37,959 nucleotides of DNA from Sphingobacteriales bacterium (lineage in GTDB: Bacteria; Bacteroidota; Bacteroidia; Sphingobacteriales; Sphingobacteriaceae). Location: assembly GCA_004294495.1 (NCBI GenBank), contig REAS01000064.1, positions 1 through 37,959 on the forward strand. Direction: 5' to 3'. How positions within the stretch are numbered: position 1 is the stretch's first letter; each line of letters starts with the position of its first letter. This document shows positions 31,121 through 37,959 of the stretch, piece by piece. Made by a program: the position numbers and the translations under genes. Under the pieces are notes generated by a model. That model had not been told where the DNA came from, did not search any database, and saw only the letters and a program-made list of their open reading frames with translations.

Positions 31121-33571
31121 CTAATCACCGCTATTCTTAATAAACTCCAAATGGTTAGCTACGGCTTTTAAATCGCTATAACTTACGGTTTCACCAAGGG
31201 CTAATTTTCTTTCGCCATTGGGCATATCTGGAAATTTTTCTAAATGACCTAAAATTAATTTTAGCTTATCTTCGCTTATAAGCTCAGTAACTAAAATTTT
31301 ACCCTCAGTTATATAATGTGCTAAATGTCCATCAATGGTTGATGTAGCAAAATTACGTTCAGCAGCAATTTCGGCAATGGATTTGCCAGCTTTGTATAAA
31401 TTGTAGCTTTGTAGTTTGGTATCCACTTTTATTACAACTTCGGGTATAATAAATTTACCTCGTTCTATTTTATTTGTTTCGCAATAGGTGTTAATCATTT
31501 CTAAAATGGCGTTACCGTAACGCTGAGTGGTGCTTTTGCCAATTCCTTTGGTATGTTCAAACTCTTTTAAAGTTGCTGGCAAGGTTTCTACCAAGCTTAA
31601 TATTGCTTTTTGCGACAATACTAAATAAATAGCAATTTGTTGTAAGTTGGCTATTTTATTGCGCCAAAGTGTTAAGGTTTTGTACAGTTGGCCGTTGGGT
31701 ATATCTTTTACGTTTATGCTGGTTGCCGAGGCAGGACTTGCATTTTTTGCGGCATAATCCAGTTCGGCATTGGCAACACCTTGTAAATAATCTAAACTAG
31801 AAAAACCAGTGCTGCATTGGGTTAAAACGTTTATTTTTATAAAAGTTTCTTTCTCTAGATTGTCTAAAGCATCAAGTAAAGATTTTTTAACTGTTTTATT
31901 ATCGGTACTGGTGTTTAGTTTTTCTAAGGGTTGGGCAACAATTTGGGTAAGTTTTTGGGCAAAATAAACGCATGCTTTTTTAATTCTATCTTGTAAAGCT
32001 GGGTTTTCTTCGGGTTGTATGTTTTCTGAAAAAAGTTGTTGCAACTGGCGTTTAAAGTTGGCTGCAACGCCATAAACCTGTATTTCAATATCAAATTTAA
32101 TTTGCGAAACCTCGCCAGGTAAGCCGGGCATAAAAATAGAATAATGTTCTTCAACTATTTTACCCAAGCCAAATAAACGGTATTTTATTTTGGTAAAATC
32201 TATTAAATCAAACAATAAACTTTGTTGGTAAGCAATTTTAGAAACCGTTAATTGGTTTTCGCAAGGCGGATTTTGTTCTGCGTTTTTATTATAATCGCTT
32301 ACGGTATTGCTGGTTTTAACGCTATCGGCAACTATTGGCGATTTTAAAACCATACCTTCAAAGCTTTTGCATCGGCTTAAAGCCACATAAACCTGCCCAA
32401 ATGCAAAAGCCATATTGGCATCTATTATTGCTTTTTCGAAAGTTAAACCTTGGCTTTTATGTATGGTAATTGCCCAAGCTAATTTTAACGGGTGCTGGGT
32501 AAAACTACCCATAATTTGCTCCTCAACCTTTTTAGTATTTTGGTTTAAGGTAAATTTTATGTTTGTCCAGTCGAGTGGGCTAACTATAATTTCTTGCTCA
32601 TCGGCAGGGCATTTTACATGAATAACATCTTTATTTATGCGGGTAATTTTGCCGATTTTACCGTTGTAAAACAGTTTACTGGTGCTAGGGTCGTTTTTTA
32701 CAAACATAACCTGTGCACCCAGTTTAAGTTCTAAATTTACTAAAGTTGGGTAAGTTTTCTCGTCGAAATCTCCCGTAATAACGGCTTTAAAAAACTGTGA
32801 TGGATGTTTTATTTGAAGCAATTTAGCATCGTTAATGCTTTGTGCGCTATGGTTATGCGTGGTAAGGGTTATGTAGCCTTCATCATCGTTTGGCGAAAAA
32901 TTTGGAATGTATCTTTCGTTTAACTTGGCTAAAACATCATCGCTTAGTTTATTGTTGCGTATGCTGTTTAATAAATCTATAAAACGGGTATCGCTTTGCC
33001 TGTAAATATGTTTTAATTCGATGCTTATAGGCTGGGTTTTGTTAAGTGCTAGGCTACTAAAAAAATAAATATTGGGATAATAAGGCTGTAAAAGCAACCA
33101 TTCATCGTCTTTTATAACCGGCGAAAGTTGGTGTAAATCGCCTATCATTAACAATTGTACACCACCAAAAGGTTGATTTGGGTTTTTATATCGTCGTAAA
33201 ACTTCATCAATACTATCTAAAGTATCGGCCCGCACCATACTTATTTCATCAATAACTAAAAGATCTAGACTTCTAATTAAGCTAATTTTATCTTTATTAA
33301 ACTGCCTTTGCAATGTACTTGGACGGTTAGAACCCTGGGTTTCGGGAATGTAAGGACCAAAAGGCAACTGAAAAAATGAGTGTATAGTTACGCCGCCAGC
33401 ATTTATGGCTGCAACACCAGTAGGCGCAACAATGGCCATACGTTTTGGCGTTGTTTTTCTAAGATTGTGTAAAAAGGTAGTTTTACCAGTACCCGCTTTA
33501 CCGGTTAAAAAAATATTTTTGTTGGTATGTTCTACATATCCAAAAGCTAAATTAAGTTGTTCGTTTTCCAT
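31121..33571 (-). CDS. PIF1/RecD-like helicase with HRDC and HTH domains
   Basis: An 816-residue SF1B helicase. Motif I is TGKAGTGKTTF (about residues 23-33), followed by VAPTGVAAINAGGVTIHSFFQLPFG, Walker B in LDLLVIDEISMV, GDLHQLSPVI, and the late motifs WAITIHKSQGLTFEKAIID and VYVALSRCKSFEGMVL. After about residue 430 come an unassigned region, an HRDC domain (about 627-694, LYKTLTLWRNKIANLQQIAIYLVLSQKAI ... GIGKSTTQRYG) and a winged-helix HTH_40 domain (about 724-790, AGKSIAEIAAERNFATSTIDGHLAHYI). The combination is typical of large Bacteroidota helicases and resembles the C-terminus of RecQ. It is transcribed alone. Confidence 0.92.
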   Translation of the reverse strand: MENEQLNLAFGYVEHTNKNIFLTGKAGTGKTTFLHNLRKTTPKRMAIVAPTGVAAINAGGVTIHSFFQLPFGPYIPETQGSNRPSTLQRQFNKDKISLIRSLDLLVIDEISMVRADTLDSIDEVLRRYKNPNQPFGGVQLLMIGDLHQLSPVIKDDEWLLLQPYYPNIYFFSSLALNKTQPISIELKHIYRQSDTRFIDLLNSIRNNKLSDDVLAKLNERYIPNFSPNDDEGYITLTTHNHSAQSINDAKLLQIKHPSQFFKAVITGDFDEKTYPTLVNLELKLGAQVMFVKNDPSTSKLFYNGKIGKITRINKDVIHVKCPADEQEIIVSPLDWTNIKFTLNQNTKKVEEQIMGSFTQHPLKLAWAITIHKSQGLTFEKAIIDANMAFAFGQVYVALSRCKSFEGMVLKSPIVADSVKTSNTVSDYNKNAEQNPPCENQLTVSKIAYQQSLLFDLIDFTKIKYRLFGLGKIVEEHYSIFMPGLPGEVSQIKFDIEIQVYGVAANFKRQLQQLFSENIQPEENPALQDRIKKACVYFAQKLTQIVAQPLEKLNTSTDNKTVKKSLLDALDNLEKETFIKINVLTQCSTGFSSLDYLQGVANAELDYAAKNASPASATSINVKDIPNGQLYKTLTLWRNKIANLQQIAIYLVLSQKAILSLVETLPATLKEFEHTKGIGKSTTQRYGNAILEMINTYCETNKIERGKFIIPEVVIKVDTKLQSYNLYKAGKSIAEIAAERNFATSTIDGHLAHYITEGKILVTELISEDKLKLILGHLEKFPDMPNGERKLALGETVSYSDLKAVANHLEFIKNSGD

Positions 33572-33799
33572 AATTGATAAATAAATTTTATTATTTAGCT
33601 TAAATTAATGCGGTACTTAAAATAAATACACAAGAATAAGATGAGGTAACGTTTTGCAAGTTTGTACTGAAATGGCATTAAAGCGATACCAATTTCAGCT
33701 TGCATAAATATAATTAATTTGCATAAAGTTTCATAAAGCCGGTCAGCCATTTTTTAAACCTGTGGTTATAGGGCGTTTTTCTTTTGTCAAGTTAGGTTA

Positions 33800-34282
33800 C
33801 TAGTCATTTAGTAGAACATCTGTGTCGCTATACTTTTCTGTTATTTGCTTTGTTCCTATTTTAACCAAGTCGGATGTTATGTTTTTAATTTCTTCGTCAT
33901 TCCATCCATCTTTGTCTGGAGTCAATACTGCTATTGTTTTTATTTCATTGTGGATTATGCAAACATTTCGATATCCTTGAAATCTAGAAACGGTTCTTTG
34001 TCGATAAGTAAAATACAAGTCATTAACTCTGTGAAGCTCTTTGTGTTCTGAACCAAGCAAATTAGCATTAGTAAGGGAAAGAGATTGTTGCTCAAATTCG
34101 AAAACCAAGTTTGTCGGTCGCAGTGTTCGAAGGTGATATATTATGTATAATATATTCAGCACCAGAAATATAATAAAGACAGTAATTCCTCCAATAATAG
34201 CCACAAGTATTAGGTTTAATACCACTGTTCCCATTAAATAATATAGGAGTTTTTTAGTGCTAGCAGTGTAGGTTGTATTCAC
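33800..34282 (-). CDS. Hypothetical membrane protein, 160 aa
   Basis: Two hydrophobic segments near the N-terminus (about residues 11-29 and 30-50, LLYYLMGTVVLNLILVAIIGG and FIIFLVLNILYIIY) are followed by a soluble C-terminal domain with strands (LVFEFEQQSLSLTNANLLG, LYFTYRQRTVSRFQGYRNVCIIHNE) and an acidic helix (GWNDEEIKNITSDLVKIG). The layout resembles small membrane proteins with a PH-like domain, but I see no firm match. It is 26 bp behind thrC and may be read from the same transcript. Confidence 0.6.
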   Translation of the reverse strand: MNTTYTASTKKLLYYLMGTVVLNLILVAIIGGITVFIIFLVLNILYIIYHLRTLRPTNLVFEFEQQSLSLTNANLLGSEHKELHRVNDLYFTYRQRTVSRFQGYRNVCIIHNEIKTIAVLTPDKDGWNDEEIKNITSDLVKIGTKQITEKYSDTDVLLND

Positions 34283-34308
34283 TTTAAAATGGCTTATAAC
34301 TTGTTTAC

Positions 34309-35604
34309 TTACGCTAACAAATGCGCTTTAAAATCGTCGAAACTATTAGCCATCAAAATTTTATGTTGGCTTTTTTGTTTCATAATTTCTACTTGTGTGG
34401 GTTCCTCAATTTTAATATTTAGCTCTTCAAAAACATCAGGAAATTTACATGGGTGTGCGGTTGCTAAAATAACATAAACTGTGTTTTTTTGCGGTGTTTT
34501 ACTAACCTCGTTTACGGCCAAATAACCCGTAGCTGTATGCGGACACATTACATAATTTTGGTTTTCATAAACTGTGGCTATCGCTTTTTTAATTTCTTCA
34601 TCGGTGTAAGCTAAAGAAATAAGCTTAGTTTTTAAAGCAAAAATATCGTTATCGTACAAATCTAAAATGCGTACAAAATTACTGGGGTCGCCTACATCCA
34701 TTGCATTGGCTAAGGTTGTTACCGATGGTTTGGCGGTATAAACCCCAGTTTTAAAATACTGTGGCACAATATCGTTACTGTTTGTTGCGGCAATAAATTG
34801 TTTTACAGGTAAGCCCATTTTGTTGGCAATCATTCCTGCTGCAATATTGCCAAAATTACCGCTTGGAGTAACAAAAACAACGTTCTCAAAATCGGCATTT
34901 AGCCTAGCCCAAGTATTGGCATAGTAAAACATCTGGGGTATTAACCTGCTAATATTTATAGAGTTAGCCGATGTTAGGTTTAAATGAGCGTTAAGTTCAT
35001 CATCTAAAAAAGCTTGTTTAACTAAACGTTGGCAATCATCAAAAGTACCATCAATTTCAATAGCTTCAATATTGTTGCCGTTGGTGGTTAACTGTAATTC
35101 TTGTATGGCACTAACTTTACCTTTTGGGTACAAAATACTAACTTTTATACCTAGCACATTTAAAAAACCTAAAGCTACGGCTCCACCAGTATCGCCCGAT
35201 GTGGCTACTAATATTCTAATTTCTTTATCCTCATTTTTTAAAAAATGTGCCATAATTCTGCTCATAAATCGCCCACCAAAATCTTTAAACGCTAAAGATG
35301 GGCCGTGGAAAAGTTCTAATACAAAAGTATCATCGGCTAATTTTACTAGTGGGGCTTCAAAATTTATGGCATCATCAATAATTTCCTGCAAATCGGTAGC
35401 GGTAATCGCTTCATTTAATAAAGTATAGGCTACATCAAAGGCTATTTGTGGTAATGTTTTTTTATCCCAACTTTCAAGCATCTCTTTATTAAATTGGGGC
35501 AATATTATGGGCATATATAAACCTTTATCGGCGGGTAAGCTATTAAAAACAGCAGTTTTAAAATCAACAGATAAATTATGGTTATTGGTGCTGTATAGTT
35601 TCAT
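34309..35604 (-). CDS. thrC: Threonine synthase
   Basis: A 431-residue PLP fold-type II enzyme that makes threonine from O-phosphohomoserine. The N-terminus (MKLYSTNNHNLSVDFKTAVFNSLPADKGLYMP) is typical, the PLP lysine is Lys107 in HGPSLAFKDFGGRFM, and other motifs include VATSGDTGGAVALGFL, GNFGNIAAGMIANKMGLPV and DVGDPSNFVR. Length is normal. The usual neighbours thrA and thrB are not in this window. Starts at ATG 35602-35604. Confidence 0.96.
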   Translation of the reverse strand: MKLYSTNNHNLSVDFKTAVFNSLPADKGLYMPIILPQFNKEMLESWDKKTLPQIAFDVAYTLLNEAITATDLQEIIDDAINFEAPLVKLADDTFVLELFHGPSLAFKDFGGRFMSRIMAHFLKNEDKEIRILVATSGDTGGAVALGFLNVLGIKVSILYPKGKVSAIQELQLTTNGNNIEAIEIDGTFDDCQRLVKQAFLDDELNAHLNLTSANSINISRLIPQMFYYANTWARLNADFENVVFVTPSGNFGNIAAGMIANKMGLPVKQFIAATNSNDIVPQYFKTGVYTAKPSVTTLANAMDVGDPSNFVRILDLYDNDIFALKTKLISLAYTDEEIKKAIATVYENQNYVMCPHTATGYLAVNEVSKTPQKNTVYVILATAHPCKFPDVFEELNIKIEEPTQVEIMKQKSQHKILMANSFDDFKAHLLA

Positions 35605-35741
35605 TTTGGAAATTCAGGAATATTTGGCGCAATTTAGTTTTTTAAGTTTTTATTTTCAAATTAATGAAGCTGTGTTTGGTGCGATGCAAATGGTTAGTTT
35701 TTTTTAGCTATTTTAAATTACATACTAAAGTTTCGGAGGTA

Positions 35742-36111
35742 TATAAAATGGTTCTTCGTCATTTTGTGTGGTTTTAATTTTATTAAGATAAAGTAAAAAA
35801 TTAATAGGCATTTTTTTTAATTGCTTTTTTTTTGATAAAAATTAACAAAAAATCAAGGCTTGCTGTCATTTGTCGGGTATGCTCAATAAATTTTTAAGGG
35901 CGCAATTCAAGGCGTGGCAACCAAGTTGGTGCTTTAAAAATGTTTGTGCAACACGCTGCGACTTGCTTGGGTTTACTTTATGTAAGTTTCTGCAAAAAAT
36001 TTATTGGCCTCCCACTCCAAACAACAGCTAGGCCGCCCCCAATCGCACACCTATATAATTGAAATGGAACTTAGTTCTATTCAACAGTTTTTGACGAAGA
36101 ACCTATAAAAT
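35742..36111. mobile_element. ISL3-like non-autonomous element (MITE-type) with 8-bp target duplication
   Basis: GGTTCTTCGTCA (35750-35761) and its exact reverse complement TGACGAAGAACC (36092-36103) bound a 354-bp segment. The sequence directly outside is TATAAAAT on both sides (35742-35749 and 36104-36111), a perfect 8-bp target-site duplication. Termini beginning GG-x-TCTTCG and 8-bp duplications are characteristic of ISL3-family elements. No transposase or other convincing gene is inside, so it is a non-autonomous derivative that needs a transposase from elsewhere. The interior is AT-rich at left and mixed at right. Confidence 0.8.
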
Positions 36112-36153
36112 TTACTTTTTGAGTTTATTTATTTAAATTTTGTTTACAACCAA

Positions 36154-36243
36154 CTTTGTGTTCTTTGCGGTTTCCCTTTGCGTTCTTTGCGGTAAAAAAT
36201 AACGTTAGGTTTTACCGCAAAGAACGCAAAGATTTACGCAAAG
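36154..36243. repeat. CTTTGTG...GCAAAG hairpin repeat, copy 3
   Basis: The inner arms are GCGTTCTTTGCGGTAAAA and TTTTACCGCAAAGAACGC, nearly 18 paired bases, with a loop of about 14 nt. This is the best-paired of the three copies. It shares CTTTGTGTTCTTTGCG and the ending TTTACGCAAAGCCTAT with copy 2 at 3127. It lies about 40 bp beyond the ISL3-like element. Confidence 0.75.
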
Positions 36244-36411
36244 CCTATTGCTTTTATACCCAGCTAATGTTATATTTTTTTTGTTAAAAATTAATACATT
36301 TTAAAAATTTAATTCCCAGTTTCACATAATTAATTCTCCGAAACTTGAGTTACATACTATACAGGTGTTTTAATTGCAAAATCAGCGATAAAGCTATTAT
36401 AGTAAAAAATG

Positions 36412-36419
36412 TACATTTG
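36412..36419 (+). promoter_or_regulatory. -7 promoter box (TACATTTG) for truC
   Basis: TACATTTG fits TAnnTTTG and ends 53 nt before the ATG at 36473. The next bases (CATTTTAGTGCAATG) form a small imperfect palindrome. Confidence 0.4.
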
Positions 36420-36472
36420 CATTTTAGTGCAATGCAAAGCTTTTGCCAATATCTTTATCAATTAAATACCAA

Positions 36473-37168
36473 ATGCTTTTAGAAATACTTTACCAAGATG
36501 AATATATGGTTGCTATAAATAAACCACATAATTTATTGGTTCACCAATCGTCTATTGCCCGAGATGCAACCGAATTTGCACTCCAAATTTTGCGAGACCA
36601 AATTAGTCAGTGGGTTTCGCCTGTACATAGGTTAGATAGAAAAACAGCCGGTGTTTTATTATTTGCCCTAGATAAAGAAACCGAAAAGTTAATGAACCAA
36701 CAATTTGCAAATGGTTTAATAAGCAAAAAATATTTAGCAATTGTTAGAGGCTTTACCGCCGATGAACAAGATATTGATTACCCTTTACGTAAAGAAAACG
36801 GAACTTTACAAGATGCTTTTACAAGTTATAAAACCTTAGCCCGTACACAAATTAATTTGGCCTTTGGTAATAACCCAACATCTAGATATTCGTTGGTTCA
36901 AGCTAAACCTACCACTGGCCGTATGCACCAGTTACGCAAACATTTTGCACACATTCACCACCCAATTATAGGCGATAGGCCACACGGTTGCAACAAACAA
37001 AATAAGCTTTTTAAGGATAAATGGGCGATGGATACCATGATGTTACACGCAGCGGAAATAGCTTATACCCACCCAATTACTCAACAAAATTTAGTAATTA
37101 CTGCACAATTAAGTGATGAGTTTATAAGGGTTTTAGAGTTTTTGGAGTTTGGAGATATAAATATTTAG
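36473..37168 (+). CDS. truC: tRNA pseudouridine65 synthase-like protein (RluA family)
   Basis: A 231-residue RluA-family pseudouridine synthase. The catalytic Asp is in the HRLDRKTAGVLLFAL motif. The start MLLEILYQDEYMVAINKPHNLLVH, the segments ISKKYLAIVRGF and AKPTTGRMHQLRKHFAHIHHPIIGD, and the ending (MLHAAEIAYTHPITQQNLVITA) match TruC, which modifies U65 of tRNAIle and tRNAAsp in E. coli. I chose ATG 36473, not a TTG ten codons upstream, because it gives the family N-terminus. Monocistronic. Confidence 0.9.
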   Translation: MLLEILYQDEYMVAINKPHNLLVHQSSIARDATEFALQILRDQISQWVSPVHRLDRKTAGVLLFALDKETEKLMNQQFANGLISKKYLAIVRGFTADEQDIDYPLRKENGTLQDAFTSYKTLARTQINLAFGNNPTSRYSLVQAKPTTGRMHQLRKHFAHIHHPIIGDRPHGCNKQNKLFKDKWAMDTMMLHAAEIAYTHPITQQNLVITAQLSDEFIRVLEFLEFGDINI

Positions 37169-37273
37169 GGTGTTTTTAATTTTAGATGGTTTTCAAATGC
37201 CGGAAATATTATTATCGTTATAACCTGAGTTCGATTGTTAAACCATTGATTTTTATAGCTTTGATTCTGATTT

Positions 37274-37382
37274 GGGCGTTTTAACACGCCGTCCGCTGTA
37301 TCTTTTTTTAATTGGCTATCCCCCCGACCCCCAAAGGAGGAGATTTGGCGTAAAAAAAGGATGCCGCTACCGTCGTTAACGC
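37274..37382 (+). repeat. GGGCGTT...TAACGC repeat, copy without micro-palindromes
   Basis: It starts GGGCGTTTTAACACGCC, has GCTGTATCTTTTTTTA, a CCCCCGACCCCCAAAGG block, then AAAAAAAGGATGCCGCTACCG and ends TCGTTAACGC. These blocks match 8879-9050 in order and spacing, apart from the two palindromes inserted there. It lies 105 bp after truC. Confidence 0.7.
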
Positions 37383-37633
37383 TTTAAAATCGCAAATAAT
37401 ATTGATTTACAGCGAATTATACCATTGTTTGATAATAGAACTAAGGTTTATAGTTACCTAGAAATATAATATTAAATAGGCCTCAAAAAAACGATTGGTT
37501 TTAGAAAAATTAGGATTTAGACATATCAGTTAAATTTTATAATAAACTAGTTAACAGCTATTAATATACCGGGCTAACGCATTTAAAAACTGTAAAATTA
37601 TTTTCTTGAAAGAATTGTTATTCTGTAAACGTT

Positions 37634-37706
37634 CTGTCACTCATAACGATTGAAGAGTCTCATAAAAGGGGTTCTTCAGACTCTTCGTTGCACTCAAAGC
37701 GACAAA
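37634..37706. repeat. Inverted repeat of the CTGTCACTC...GCGACAAA type
   Basis: GAAGAGTCT (37652-37660) pairs with AGACTCTTC (37678-37686), with partial pairing of CTGTCACTC (37634) with GCACTCAAAGCGACAAA (37690-37706). This looks like the common Bacteroidota 'CTGTCAnnC...GAAGA...' intergenic hairpin. The whole region 37169-37810 (642 bp) has repeats but no gene that I can support; a 19-nt sequence at 37571-37589 also recurs inverted at 78-96. Confidence 0.5.
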
Positions 37707-37810
37707 AGCACATTTTTTTTATTTAGATTTAAGCCAAGTACCTCATAATATAAATTAAAATATGTACCAAAATCTTAAATGCCTTACCCCTGTATTAATA
37801 TATTAAAAAG

Positions 37811-37959
37811 CTAGCATAAAGTAAATTGATTTTGCTCTTCGCCAAAAACTGTGGATAGACTTTTAACCCAACTTGTATTTTTTATAGCATAAAGTTCTTT
37901 ATACCAGCTTATTAAGATAGATTTATTTTTTATTGGGGTAACACAAACTTTTTCAAGCT
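37811..37959 (-). CDS. 3' end of a gene entering from the right edge (partial, unidentified)
   Basis: On the minus strand the frame is open from the window edge to TAG (37811-37813): LEKVCVTPIKNKSILISWYK, then ...TSWVKSLSTVFGEEQNQ and FTLC. At least 48 residues are encoded with normal composition. I do not recognise it. It is convergent with truC and separated by the repeat-rich stretch. Confidence 0.5.
   Translation of the reverse strand, partial: LEKVCVTPIKNKSILISWYKELYAIKNTSWVKSLSTVFGEEQNQFTLC

Overview
The window is AT-rich bacterial DNA from a member of the Bacteroidota. The evidence is the repeated TAnnTTTG-type -7 promoter box in front of genes, the rarity of Shine-Dalgarno sequences, the futalosine menaquinone genes (mqnE, mqnA), an oxidase of CcoN type with a multi-haem partner, and intergenic repeats of a kind common in that phylum. 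The order Sphingobacteriales or a near neighbour is plausible, but this cannot be fixed from the sequence alone. I see no rRNA or tRNA gene, CRISPR array or complete transposase gene.

Layout. 1-3.2 kb is an accessory patch: the end of a gene entering from the left, a ParE-type toxin-antitoxin pair, small hypothetical and membrane proteins (a DUF2335 protein with a short overlapping upstream gene, a DUF1640-like coiled-coil protein), a long perfect inverted repeat, and a relic of the 3' end of sucB. 3.2-7.6 kb holds sucA-sucB (2-oxoglutarate dehydrogenase E1 and E2). 7.8-8.7 kb is a MerR-family regulator with a cobalamin-binding domain of the CarH type. 9.1-11.8 kb is lutABC for lactate oxidation, followed by a PLP trans-sulfuration enzyme. 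13.3-15.9 kb is a second accessory patch: higBA, a decayed NmrA-like gene, a HEPN-like two-gene pair and a frameshifted gene. 16-23.4 kb is mostly housekeeping: mqnE with a histidine phosphatase, a VapBC pair whose toxin carries a nonsense mutation, sua5 divergent from mqnA, a YceH-family protein and a large B12-type radical SAM protein. 23.4-26.1 kb has a tiny basic protein with a long leader, a short SSB and a KilA-N gene flanked by gene fragments.

26.2-30.9 kb is the most coherent accessory system. An Rrf2 regulator with three cysteines precedes, on the same strand, a haem-copper oxidase subunit I with a duplicated N-terminal membrane module, a di-haem cytochrome c that joins CcoO- and CcoP-like parts, two small membrane proteins and a group III truncated haemoglobin. 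The arrangement suggests low-oxygen respiration under redox, NO or Fe-S control. The rest is a PIF1/RecD-like helicase with HRDC and HTH domains, a small membrane protein, thrC, a 354-bp non-autonomous ISL3-like element with a perfect 8-bp target duplication, truC, and a repeat-rich right edge with the tail of another gene.

Two themes recur. Short intergenic repeats are abundant (a CTTTGTG...GCAAAG hairpin, three copies; a GGGCGTT...TAACGC family, three copies, one with nested micro-palindromes). Gene decay is also common (sucB tail, NmrA-like gene, an A9-frameshifted gene, VapC, fragments around kilA-N).
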